From CAWULT01 sp963923455 (GTDB lineage Bacteria > Acidobacteriota > Vicinamibacteria > Vicinamibacterales > UBA2999): a stretch of DNA of 6,148 nt. The stretch covers positions 1 to 6,148 of the forward strand of contig CAWULT010000188.1 in the NCBI GenBank assembly GCA_963923455.1, written 5' to 3'. A model generated the notes under the pieces. It was not told the DNA's origin. It saw only the letters and a program-made list of their open reading frames with translations, and did no database searches. How positions within the stretch are numbered: the stretch's first letter is position 1; every line of letters starts with the position of its first letter. The position numbers and the translations under genes are program-made. Shown here in pieces: positions 1 to 6,148 of the stretch.

Positions 1-53
1 GCGCCGGCGGCGGCGAAGGCGAACAACAACGAAAGGAGCGCTGCGCGGCGCAT
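1..53 (-). CDS. N-terminus of an exported protein (partial, runs off left edge)
   Basis: Read on the minus strand from the ATG at 53-51, the first 18 codons give MRRAALLSLLFAFAAAGA with no stop before the window edge. Two arginines are followed by an unbroken hydrophobic, Ala/Leu-rich stretch, the n- and h-regions of a Sec signal peptide, so the product is probably exported or a lipoprotein. The start is supported by a GGGAGG Shine-Dalgarno sequence (plus-strand 59-64) five bases upstream. It is transcribed away from the propeller gene at 151, sharing a 97-base intergenic region. The mature protein lies outside the window, so no family can be named. The alternative is a chance open stretch, but the ribosome site and the signal-peptide-like composition together argue against that. 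Confidence 0.6.
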   Translation of the reverse strand, partial: MRRAALLSLLFAFAAAG

Positions 54-55
54 CC

Positions 56-69
56 AGACCTCCCGGTCT
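56..69 (-). promoter_or_regulatory. Hairpin overlapping the ribosome binding site of the leftward gene
   Basis: The minus-strand transcript reads AGACC-GGGA-GGTCT, a perfect 5-bp stem closed by a GGGA loop that fits the GNRA tetraloop consensus. The GGGAGG Shine-Dalgarno sequence of the gene starting at 53 occupies the loop and the first two bases of the 3' stem. Folding would partly hide the ribosome site, so it could tune translation. A 5-bp stem can arise by chance in GC-rich DNA. The structure is seen directly; the regulatory role is inference. Confidence 0.3.
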
Positions 70-80
70 CAATGTAGGTA

Positions 81-107
81 GTGACGCCAGGCGGCGTGCA
101 CTATAAC
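81..107 (+). promoter_or_regulatory. Possible sigma-70-type promoter for the propeller-cstA pair
   Basis: TATAAC at 102-107 matches the -10 consensus at five of six positions and sits in the only AT-rich patch of the divergent intergenic region. GTGACG at 81-86 matches the -35 consensus TTGACA at four of six, but the spacer is only 15 bases, shorter than optimal. A start around 113-115 would leave a leader of about 36 bases before the ATG at 151. The same patch read on the minus strand contains TATAGT, so it could also serve the leftward gene, but no -35 element is visible at a suitable distance on that strand. Confidence 0.3.
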
Positions 108-150
108 ATTCTCGGGCCCCGTCGGATGGGGACGAGACCCCTGCTCAATT

Positions 151-1188
151 ATGACGCGCAAGTGGCTGTGGATCATAGGGATGTCGATGGCGACCGCCGG
201 CTTGTCGGCGCAGCAGCGCTGGCTCGGTCCGGCCGACCGGGCGCTCCAGACCGACGGCGTGGTCACGGAGTTTCCCCTGCCGAACCCGGGCAGCGGCCCG
301 ACGACGGTGGCACTGGCGCCCGACGGCACCCTCTGGTTCACCGAGAGCGCCGGCAACCGCATCGGCCGGATGAACCCGGACGGCACCGGCCTGCGTGAGT
401 TTCCGCTGCCCAACCCCGGCAGCGCCCCGCGGATCATCGCGTTGGGCGCCGACGGCAATATGTGGTTCTCGGAGCACGCCGGCCACCGGATGGGGCGGAT
501 TACGCCGGCCGGCGTCATCACGGAGTTTCCCATCCCGACAGCGGACGCCTTCCCGAGGGCGATTGCCCTGGGCGCCGACGGCAACATCTGGTTCGGGGAG
601 TTCGGCGGCAACAAGATCGGCCGGATCACCCCGGCCGGCGTGATCACCGAGTTCCCGATTCCCACCCCGGACAGCGGCCCGCGGGCGCTCGCCGCCGGCC
701 CCGACGGCAACGTCTGGTTCTCGGAGTTCAAGGCCAGCAAGATCGGGCGCATCACGCCGTCGGGGGCGATCACCGAGTTCCCGCTGCCCCGGCCCAATGC
801 AGGGCCCGGCGACATCACGGCCGGCGCCGACGGCCACATGTGGTTCCTGGAGCTCTCCGGTACGATGGACGGCCTGCGGCCCGACGGCAACCGGGTGGGA
901 CGCATCACGATGGCGGGCCAGGTGACCGAGTACCCGATTCCGACCGCCGCGCCGTCGCCGATCAACATCGCCGTCGGGCCCGACCGGCAGATCTGGTTCA
1001 CCAAGGGTGGCCTGCTCGGCCGCGTGTCGCCCGACGGGACGATTCGCGAGTACCCGCTGCCCGCGCCCAACGCCGGCGCCACCGGCTTGAGCGCCGGCAG
1101 CGACCGCCAGCCGCCGACTCGACTCGCCAACCGCCTGTGGGTGACCGAGTCGGGAGGCAATAAGATCGGGTTCCTCGAGTTCAGGTAA
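151..1188 (+). CDS. Secreted seven-bladed beta-propeller, virginiamycin B lyase (Vgb)-like
   Basis: The 345-residue protein starts with a Sec signal peptide: charged TRK at 2-4, hydrophobic core about 5-19, and likely cleavage after LSA (18-20). The rest is seven repeats of about 42 residues with motifs TEFPxP, GxDGxxWFxE and NxIGRI. The seven repeat tryptophans are at W62, W105, W147, W189, W231, W282 and W330, the signature of the streptogramin lyase propeller family. Blade 5 carries an insertion of about nine residues (near 236-244), and blade 6 has WFTK instead of WFxE. Characterised Vgb opens the virginiamycin B ring using a histidine in a Pro-His-Gly-Ile context. Here the equivalent positions in the seven blades are Thr, Arg, Arg, Arg, Gly, Ile and Thr. 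Antibiotic lyase activity is therefore unlikely, and an extracytoplasmic binding role is more plausible. An in-frame TAG at 79-81, with no ATG, GTG or TTG between it and 151, fixes the start, although no Shine-Dalgarno site is visible. The stop lies 25 bases before the cstA-like gene. Confidence 0.88.
   Translation: MTRKWLWIIGMSMATAGLSAQQRWLGPADRALQTDGVVTEFPLPNPGSGPTTVALAPDGTLWFTESAGNRIGRMNPDGTGLREFPLPNPGSAPRIIALGADGNMWFSEHAGHRMGRITPAGVITEFPIPTADAFPRAIALGADGNIWFGEFGGNKIGRITPAGVITEFPIPTPDSGPRALAAGPDGNVWFSEFKASKIGRITPSGAITEFPLPRPNAGPGDITAGADGHMWFLELSGTMDGLRPDGNRVGRITMAGQVTEYPIPTAAPSPINIAVGPDRQIWFTKGGLLGRVSPDGTIREYPLPAPNAGATGLSAGSDRQPPTRLANRLWVTESGGNKIGFLEFR
499..666 (+). repeat. Near-identical adjacent propeller blades (126-bp period)
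   Basis: Residues 117-130 and 159-172 of the propeller protein are the identical 14-residue string ITPAGVITEFPIPT, exactly 42 codons apart (499-540 and 625-666). The flanking GADGNxWF and NKIGRI motifs recur with the same period. At the DNA level the copies differ mainly at third codon positions, so the similarity is kept at protein level and the duplication is not brand new. It is an intragenic repeat that builds blades, not a mobile or CRISPR repeat. Confidence 0.75.
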
Positions 1189-1213
1189 CGGAAGCCTTCG
1201 TACCGGTAGCCCC

Positions 1214-3250
1214 ATGTCCAAAACGCTGTCCGTGCTCGTGTGGGTGCTCGTCGCGCTGGCCGGGGCCGGCGCCTTCGGCGTCATCGCGCTCGCCAGGGGC
1301 GAGACCATCAGCGCCGCGTGGCTGGTCGTGGCCGCGGTGTGCACGTATCTGGTGGCCTACCGCTACTACTCGCGCTACATCGCCGACACCGTGTTCGGCC
1401 TCGACGCCCGGCGCGCCACGCCGGCCGAGCGCCTCGACAACGGCCGCGACTTCGTGCCGACGAACAAGTGGATCGTGTTCGGTCACCACTTCTCGGCCAT
1501 CTCGGGCGCCGGCCCCCTCGTCGGCCCGACGCTGGCCGCGCAGTTCGGCTTCCTGCCCGGCACGATCTGGCTGATCGCGGGCGTGGTGCTCGGCGGCGCC
1601 GTGCAGGACTTCCTGATTCTGTGTGCGTCGGTGCGGCGCGAGGGCAAGTCACTCGGTCAGATCGCGAAGGAAGAGGTGAACCCGGTGGCCGGCCTGGCCG
1701 CGATGGTCGCCATCTTCGCCATCATGATCATCCTGCTGGCGGTGCTGGCGCTCGTCGTGGTCAACGCGCTGCGTGACAGCGCGTGGGGCCTCTTCACGAT
1801 CTCGGCCACCATTCCCATCGCGCTGCTGATGGGCTGGTGGATGCACGTCGTGCGTCCCGGCAAGACGGTCGAGGCCACGGCGGCCGGCATCGTGCTGCTG
1901 ATGGCGGCGCTCGTGGGTGGCCAGTGGGTGTCGCAGCATCCCGGCTGGGGGCCGGCGTTCACCTGGTCGGGGACGGATCTCACGTGGGCGGTCGTCGTCT
2001 ACGGCTTCGTCGCCTCGGTGCTGCCGGTGTGGATGCTGCTGGCGCCGCGCGACTACCTGTCGGCGTTCATGAAGGTCGGGACGATCCTCGTGCTCGGCAC
2101 GGCGATCATCTTCGTGATGCCGCCGCTCAAGATGCCGGCGGTGACGCAGTTCGTCGATGGCAGCGGGCCGGTGTTCGCCGGCAAGCTGTTCCCGTTCGCC
2201 TTCATCACGATCGCCTGCGGCGCCGTCTCGGGGTTTCACGCGCTCATCGCGAGCGGCACCACGCCCAAGATCCTGCGCTGCGAGACTGACGCGCGGCTCG
2301 TGGGCTACGGCGCCATGCTGACCGAGTCGCTCGTCGGCGTGATGGCGATGGTGGCGGCGGCGACGCTCGAGCCGGGCGTCTACTTCGCGATGAACGTCGG
2401 GGCGGCCACGATCGGCACGACGACCGACACCGCGGCCCAGGCCATCGCGCAGTGGGGCTTCACCGTGTCGCCGGCCGAGCTCACCCGCCTGGCGCAGCAG
2501 ATGGGCGAGTCGACCCTGCTGTCGCGGACGGGCGGTGCGCCGAGCCTCGCGGTGGGCATGGCCGGCATCCTCGGCAACGTGTTCAGCGGCACCGGGCTGG
2601 CGCTCTGGTACCACTTCGCCATCATGTTCGAGGCGGTGTTCATCCTGACCACGATCGACGCCGGCACCCGCGTCGGCCGCTTCATGCTGCAGGAGCTGCT
2701 CGGGCACATCTCCGAACCGCTCGGCCGCACCTCCTGGTACCCGAGCATCGTGATCTCCTCGTTCCTGGTCGTGGCCGGCTGGGGATACTTCCTGTACCAG
2801 GGCGTCGTCGATCCGCTCGGCGGCATCAACTCGCTGTGGCCGCTCTTCGGCATCGCCAACCAGCTGCTGGCCGCCGTGGCCCTGTGCGTGGCCACGACCA
2901 TCCTCTTCAAGATGGGCAAGATGAAGCACGCGTGGGTGCCGATGCTGCCGCTCGTGTGGCTGACCGCCGCCACGCTGACCGCGGGGTGGCAGAAGGTGTT
3001 CTCGCCCGACCCGAAGCTCGGCTTCCTGAGCCACGCGCGGACGCTCGTGGGTTCGTCGAACCCCGCCGCCCCGCAGCTGATCTTCAACGATCGCCTCGAC
3101 GCGGGCCTGGCGCTGTTCTTCATGGCCGTCGTCGTCGTCGTGATCGCCGCGTCGGCGCGCGAGTGGGTGCTCATCGCGACGCGGCGCAAGGCGCCGGCCG
3201 TCAACGAAGGGCCGTACGTGAAGTCCGAGCTCGACGCGGTCGCCGGCTGA
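1214..3250 (+). CDS. cstA: CstA-family carbon starvation transporter
   Basis: This 678-residue polytopic membrane protein is close to the length of E. coli CstA (about 700). CstA and its relative BtsT sit in the inner membrane; BtsT imports pyruvate with protons, and CstA has been linked to pyruvate and peptide uptake during starvation. Conserved blocks are visible: GHHFSAISGAGPLVGP at 90-105, GFHALIASGTTPK at 340-352 and LWPLFGIANQLLAAVAL at 541-557. The N-terminal CstA domain covers roughly 30-410, and the C-terminal CstA_5TM region roughly 450-600. About 14-16 hydrophobic segments are apparent, for example 5-26, 33-50, 113-137, 160-183, 256-275, 327-347, 365-385, 448-481, 511-529, 541-566 and 631-656. 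The tail after 656 is charged and probably cytoplasmic. No strong Shine-Dalgarno site precedes the ATG, and the 25-base gap from the propeller gene suggests one transcript. The small YbdD/YjiX-type partner gene that often follows cstA is absent here. Substrate cannot be decided from sequence. Confidence 0.95.
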   Translation: MSKTLSVLVWVLVALAGAGAFGVIALARGETISAAWLVVAAVCTYLVAYRYYSRYIADTVFGLDARRATPAERLDNGRDFVPTNKWIVFGHHFSAISGAGPLVGPTLAAQFGFLPGTIWLIAGVVLGGAVQDFLILCASVRREGKSLGQIAKEEVNPVAGLAAMVAIFAIMIILLAVLALVVVNALRDSAWGLFTISATIPIALLMGWWMHVVRPGKTVEATAAGIVLLMAALVGGQWVSQHPGWGPAFTWSGTDLTWAVVVYGFVASVLPVWMLLAPRDYLSAFMKVGTILVLGTAIIFVMPPLKMPAVTQFVDGSGPVFAGKLFPFAFITIACGAVSGFHALIASGTTPKILRCETDARLVGYGAMLTESLVGVMAMVAAATLEPGVYFAMNVGAATIGTTTDTAAQAIAQWGFTVSPAELTRLAQQMGESTLLSRTGGAPSLAVGMAGILGNVFSGTGLALWYHFAIMFEAVFILTTIDAGTRVGRFMLQELLGHISEPLGRTSWYPSIVISSFLVVAGWGYFLYQGVVDPLGGINSLWPLFGIANQLLAAVALCVATTILFKMGKMKHAWVPMLPLVWLTAATLTAGWQKVFSPDPKLGFLSHARTLVGSSNPAAPQLIFNDRLDAGLALFFMAVVVVVIAASAREWVLIATRRKAPAVNEGPYVKSELDAVAG

Positions 3251-3271
3251 CGCGGGCCTGGTGAGCCTCTG

Positions 3272-3288
3272 GCGCCGGACCGCGGCGC
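3272..3288. terminator. GC hairpin in the convergent junction (weak terminator candidate)
   Basis: GCGCCG (3272-3277) can pair with CGGCGC (3283-3288) around a five-base GACCG loop. It sits in the 39-base space between the stop of cstA and the stop of the convergent DUF1552 gene, where a bidirectional terminator would be expected. Neither strand has a T-run after the stem, so intrinsic termination would be weak. Such stems are also common by chance in this base composition. Confidence 0.25.
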
Positions 3289-3289
3289 G

Positions 3290-4630
3290 TCAGAGATCGA
3301 GCCGTCCGGTGCTGTCGCCGATCGCGTCGACCTTCGCGCCCATCATGTCGAGCATCGCCACGAGCAGGTTGGCCATCGGCGTGTGCGGCGCGTACGAGAC
3401 GTGGCGCCCGCCCTTCAGACGGCCGGACGCGCCCCCGGCCAGCACGATCGGCAGCGGGTCGAAGTTGTGCTCGTTGCCGTCGCTCAGGCTGCTGCCGTAG
3501 AGCACGAGCGAGTGGTCGAGCAGGGTGCCGTCGCCGTCGGGTGTCGCGCGCAGCCGCTCGAGGAAATAGGTCAGCGCCTTGACGTGATACTGGTTGATCA
3601 CGGCGAACTGATCCATGTTCTTCCGCTCGTTCGAGTGGTGCGACGCGTTGTGGAAGCCCTCGCGGACCCCGCTCCCCGGGTACACGGCGTTGCTGTTCTC
3701 GCGGGCGAGCATCAGCGTGGAGATGCGCGTGATCTCCGCCTTGTAGGCCAGCACCTGCAGGTCGAACATCAGGCGCAGGTGGCCCTCGAAGTCGGCCGGG
3801 ATGCCGGCCGGCGCCTCGGGCAGGTCGAGGGCCGCCGACAGCTTCTCGTCGAACTGCCTGACGCGGCGCTCGATTTCGCGCACCTCCTCCAGGTACTCGC
3901 GCAGCCGGCGGCGGTCGCCGGCCGGAAGGTCCTTTTCGAGCGACGGCACCTGCGCGCGGATCGAGTCGAGCAGGCTCTTCGCCTGCGCGCGGCGCTCCTG
4001 TCGCTGCGCATCGGTGCCGCCGTCGCCGAACAGTCGCTCGAACACCACCTGCGGGTTGTTCTCCATCGGCAGCGGCAGCGTGGCCGACTTCCACGACAGC
4101 GTGTTGCGGTACGCGCAGGTGAAGCCGGCATCGCCACAGGTCAGGTTCAGCGGCTCGAGGGACAGCTCGATCGACGGCAGCGGCGTGTCCTGCCCGACCC
4201 GCGCCGCGGCCACCTGATCGACCGTGACACCGACGTGGGCCTCGTTTTTCTTCACCGGGTGGGCGCCGCTCAGGAAGACGGCGGCCGCGCGGACGTGGTT
4301 CTCGGCGCCGCCGGTGTCCTCGCCGGTCCACGGCGCCACGGCCCTGTGCGCCAGGTTGCTGACGACGGTCACGTGGTCGCGGAACGGCTCCAGCGGCTTC
4401 AGGATCTCGGAGAACTGGAAGCCGGTGCCCTCGCCGGCGGGCGTCCACTTGTCCATCGTGGCGCCGTGCGGGATGTAGATGCAGCCCAGCCGGCTCCCCG
4501 GCGTGGCGGCCGTCTGGGCGAGCGCCGTGCCGGCCGGCACCATCGACTCGAGCAGCGGCAGTGCCAGGGTGACGCCGGCGCCGCGCAGGAACGTCCGTCT
4601 CGACAGGTGCCTCTTCGTGATGAACGTCAC
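3290..4630 (-). CDS. Tat-exported DUF1552 (HXXSHH) protein
   Basis: The 446-residue protein begins with a twin-arginine signal: SRRTFLRG at 10-17, a hydrophobic stretch about 18-38 and an ALA cleavage site near 38. It is therefore probably folded, perhaps with a cofactor or metal, before export. The family signature HXXSHH appears as HNASHH at 327-332. Other family-typical parts are CGDAGFTC at 165-172 with a possible disulfide, a charged helical stretch about 205-270, and a C-terminal block LVLYGSSLSDGNEHN at 375-389. That block and the histidines could be metal ligands; a resemblance to alkaline-phosphatase/DUF1501-type proteins is my inference. The biochemical function of DUF1552 is not established. 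The start is a GTG at 4630-4628, chosen because a GGAGG site lies nine bases upstream and the Tat signal follows at once. It overlaps the stop of the upstream cytochrome-like gene by four bases (GTGA), and the two gene types are commonly paired in Planctomycetota and Acidobacteriota. Confidence 0.92.
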   Translation of the reverse strand: MTFITKRHLSRRTFLRGAGVTLALPLLESMVPAGTALAQTAATPGSRLGCIYIPHGATMDKWTPAGEGTGFQFSEILKPLEPFRDHVTVVSNLAHRAVAPWTGEDTGGAENHVRAAAVFLSGAHPVKKNEAHVGVTVDQVAAARVGQDTPLPSIELSLEPLNLTCGDAGFTCAYRNTLSWKSATLPLPMENNPQVVFERLFGDGGTDAQRQERRAQAKSLLDSIRAQVPSLEKDLPAGDRRRLREYLEEVREIERRVRQFDEKLSAALDLPEAPAGIPADFEGHLRLMFDLQVLAYKAEITRISTLMLARENSNAVYPGSGVREGFHNASHHSNERKNMDQFAVINQYHVKALTYFLERLRATPDGDGTLLDHSLVLYGSSLSDGNEHNFDPLPIVLAGGASGRLKGGRHVSYAPHTPMANLLVAMLDMMGAKVDAIGDSTGRLDL

Positions 4631-4645
4631 GGCGTGGGCCCTCCC
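4627..4645 (-). promoter_or_regulatory. GTGA stop/start overlap with internal ribosome binding site
   Basis: On the minus strand the GTG start of the DUF1552 gene (4630-4628) shares bases with the TGA stop of the cytochrome-like gene (4629-4627). A GGGAGGG run, inside the last codons of the upstream gene, places its GGAGG core (plus-strand 4640-4644) nine bases before the GTG. This arrangement favours translational coupling and decides the start of the downstream protein, which has no ATG at the right place. Confidence 0.8.
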
Positions 4646-6148
4646 TCTTTCCGCTTCATCTGGAACGGCGTGCTGCGCACGATGCCCAGGACGATCGACG
4701 ACAGCCGGAAGTCGCCGGGCGCGGCCTCGCGGACGATCCCGCGGACGGCCGGCATGTCGTAATACTCGAGGCGCCGGCCGAGCGCGTAGGTCAGCAGCTT
4801 CTCCGCCGCGGTGCCGACGAAGGCCTCGCGCCGGGCCAGCAGGGCCCGGCGCAGGCTGCCGGGCCCGTCCAGCCGCGTGCCGTCGACCAGCGTGCCGGCG
4901 GCGTTGACGGGCACGCCGCCGTCCCGCTCGCGCCACTTGCCGGCCAGGTCGAAGTTCTCCAGCGAAAAGCCGATCGGGTCCATCACCGCGTGGCAGGCCG
5001 CGCAGCTCGGGTTGGTCCTGTGGCGTTCGAGCCGCTGGCGCAGGGACGTCGGCGCGGCGCCGGGCGCGGCCGGCGCGTCGAGGTTGATCTCGACGCCCGG
5101 GGGCGGCAGCGGGACCGGCGCGCCCAGCAGGTTCTCGAGGATCCACTTGCCGCGTTTCACCGGCGACGTCCGGTTGCCGACCGAGGTGGCCGTGAGCACG
5201 CTGCCGTGGCCGAGCAGGCCCCGCCGCGCGTCGTCGGTCACCGTGACGCGACGGAAGCGGCTGCCGCGCACGTTCGGGATGCCGTAGTGACGGGCGAGCC
5301 GCTCGTCGACGAACGTGAAGTCGGCGTCGATCAGGTCGACGAGGCTCCGGTCCTCGCGGAGGATCGCGTCGAACAGCAGCTCCGTCTCGCGCACGAAGGC
5401 GTGGCGCAGGTTGCCGTCGAAGTCGCGCGAGGCGGGCGACGCCGACTCGATCTGGCGCAGCAGCAGCCACTGGCCGGCCACGTTGCGCACCATCGCCCCG
5501 GCGCGCGGGTCGGCCAGCATCCGCCGCGCCTGCTGTTCCAGGACCGCCGGCAGATGGAGACGCCCCGCCGCCGCCACGCGCAGCAGTTCGTCGTCCGGGA
5601 TGCTGCTCCACAGGAAGAACGACAGCCGCGAGGCGAGTTCGAGGTCGCCGACCCGGTAGACGGCGCCCGCGGGCAGCCCCGCGGGCTCGCGCTCGAGGCG
5701 GAACACGAACTGCGGGTCGACCAGCAGCCGGGCCAGCGCGTACTGGATGCCCGTGTCGAACCCGCGCAGCGCGCGCCCGTCCTCGTAGAACGACAGCAGC
5801 GTGGCGAGCGCGGGGTCGTCGCTCGCGATCGGGCGGCGGAAGGCCCGACGGGCCAGCGCGCGCAGGATCGTCCTGGCGCAGCCGGGCTGCTCGACCGGGG
5901 ACGCCGGGCGGCAGGCGAAGATGCGGCGGCGGCTCGGCGTGTCGCCGGGCCCGGTGGGATGGAACGGGCCGGTAATCGCGACGCTCTGCACGCCGACGCT
6001 GGAGGCCAGCTCCGAGTACAGGTCGTCGGCGCCGCGGGCATTGGCCCGCCGCACCAGGGCGACGCCAAGCGTGTGCGGGCCGGCCGGGATCTTCAGCCGC
6101 ACCTCGCCGCGCATGTCGCGTTCGAGCAGCCGGATGCGCTCGCCGTCG
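4627..6148 (-). CDS. Cytochrome c-like DUF1592/DUF1588/DUF1585 protein (partial, N-terminus missing)
   Basis: The reading frame is open to the right edge, giving at least 506 residues; relatives are usually about 750-900, so the N-terminal third, including any signal peptide, DUF1587 and PSCyt1 domain, is outside. From 6147 leftwards one sees a beta-rich segment with IPAGPHTLGVAL (6090-6055). DUF1595 (PSD5) follows at about 5892-5710, preceded by a conserved cysteine pair (codons at 5913-5911 and 5880-5878). DUF1592 (PSD4) covers about 5658-5272 with LASRLSFFLWSSIPDDELL. DUF1588 (PSCyt3) covers about 5226-4930 with TSPVKRGKWILENLLG and a CAACH haem c site. DUF1585 (PSD2) covers about 4884-4660 with EKLLTYALGRRLEYYD and ending in TPFQMK. 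The CxxCH motif implies covalent haem and a periplasmic location, probably in electron transfer. The substrate and physiological role are unknown for the family. It is the upstream gene of a coupled pair with the DUF1552 gene. The ATG at 6114 is internal, not the true start, because conserved-looking sequence continues upstream of it. Confidence 0.93.
   Translation of the reverse strand, partial: DGERIRLLERDMRGEVRLKIPAGPHTLGVALVRRANARGADDLYSELASSVGVQSVAITGPFHPTGPGDTPSRRRIFACRPASPVEQPGCARTILRALARRAFRRPIASDDPALATLLSFYEDGRALRGFDTGIQYALARLLVDPQFVFRLEREPAGLPAGAVYRVGDLELASRLSFFLWSSIPDDELLRVAAAGRLHLPAVLEQQARRMLADPRAGAMVRNVAGQWLLLRQIESASPASRDFDGNLRHAFVRETELLFDAILREDRSLVDLIDADFTFVDERLARHYGIPNVRGSRFRRVTVTDDARRGLLGHGSVLTATSVGNRTSPVKRGKWILENLLGAPVPLPPPGVEINLDAPAAPGAAPTSLRQRLERHRTNPSCAACHAVMDPIGFSLENFDLAGKWRERDGGVPVNAAGTLVDGTRLDGPGSLRRALLARREAFVGTAAEKLLTYALGRRLEYYDMPAVRGIVREAAPGDFRLSSIVLGIVRSTPFQMKRKEGGPTP
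4990..5004 (-). other. c-type haem attachment motif CAACH
   Basis: Five codons encode Cys-Ala-Ala-Cys-His within NPSCAACHAVMDPIGF, the typical haem site of the DUF1588 (PSCyt3) domain. It is the only CxxCH in the visible part of the protein. The axial ligand opposite the histidine cannot be identified by eye; the methionine three residues later is conserved in the family, but its role is unclear. Confidence 0.85.

Noticed and set aside
400..800. Regularly spaced repeats that could suggest a CRISPR or tandem array
   Set aside because: The period is 126 bp, divisible by three, in frame with the propeller gene, and the repeats match blade motifs. They are coding repeats.
151..1188. Streptogramin antibiotic resistance gene
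   Set aside because: The family resemblance is real, but the catalytic histidine context is missing in every blade and the protein is exported, so a resistance call is not supported.
69..1344. Two long open frames on the minus strand (69-1160 and 145-1344) opposite the propeller gene
   Set aside because: They are antisense to a gene with clear family motifs. The first is a repetitive string of Gly/Ser/Pro-rich units that mirrors the propeller repeats. Long antisense frames are expected at this GC content.
1649..3034. 461-codon open frame on the minus strand opposite cstA
   Set aside because: Its translation is dominated by Arg, Gly, His and Asp with no domain or membrane pattern, and it covers conserved transmembrane coding sequence of cstA. 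It is a GC-bias shadow.
3128..3139. (GTC)4 trinucleotide run in cstA
   Set aside because: It encodes part of a valine run in a membrane segment and is too short and in frame to suggest phase variation.
3383..4762. 459-codon open frame on the plus strand across the DUF1552 gene
   Set aside because: It is antisense to a protein with a Tat signal and the HXXSHH motif, and its composition is low-complexity Arg/Val/Gln/Leu.
4631..5611. Upstream extension of the DUF1552 reading frame to an ATG at 5611
   Set aside because: The extra sequence is Arg/Pro/Ala-rich, lies in the wrong frame over DUF1592/1588/1585 coding sequence, and would bury the Tat signal inside the protein. The GTG at 4630 with its ribosome site is the better start.

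Overview
The window is very GC-rich, with strong G/C bias at third codon positions. It looks like a chromosomal segment from a free-living soil or aquatic bacterium. The best taxonomic pointer is a pair of genes on the minus strand. One encodes a multi-domain 'planctomycete-type' cytochrome (DUF1595/DUF1592/DUF1588/DUF1585) and the other a Tat-exported DUF1552 (HXXSHH) protein. Such pairs are typical of Acidobacteriota, Planctomycetota, Verrucomicrobiota and some Myxococcota. With the high GC and a secreted virginiamycin-lyase-like propeller, I lean towards a high-GC acidobacterium, but this is inference and no phylogenetic marker is present.

Layout. (1) Positions 1-53, minus: the first 18 codons of a gene running off the left edge, encoding what looks like a Sec signal peptide, with a good Shine-Dalgarno site inside a small hairpin. 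(2) Positions 54-150: a divergent intergenic region with one AT-rich island that could hold a promoter for the rightward genes. (3) Positions 151-1188, plus: a secreted seven-bladed beta-propeller of the streptogramin lyase (Vgb) family that seems to lack the catalytic histidines. (4) Positions 1214-3250, plus: a full-length CstA-family membrane transporter, 25 bases downstream and probably co-transcribed. (5) Positions 3251-3289: a short convergent junction with a GC hairpin. (6) Positions 3290-4630, minus: a Tat-exported DUF1552 protein. (7) Positions 4627 to the right edge, minus: the C-terminal two-thirds or so of a cytochrome c-like DUF1592-family protein. It lies upstream of the DUF1552 gene and overlaps it by four bases (GTGA).

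How the genes work together. The two minus-strand genes form a translationally coupled operon whose products both act outside the cytoplasm: a haem protein and a Tat-exported partner of unknown activity. This is the least understood module in the window, but it is a recurrent, known gene pairing rather than something unique to this sequence. The rightward pair combines an exported propeller with a transporter that in other bacteria takes up pyruvate or peptides. Nothing beyond adjacency links them functionally. I found no mobile elements, RNA genes, CRISPR arrays or phage genes.
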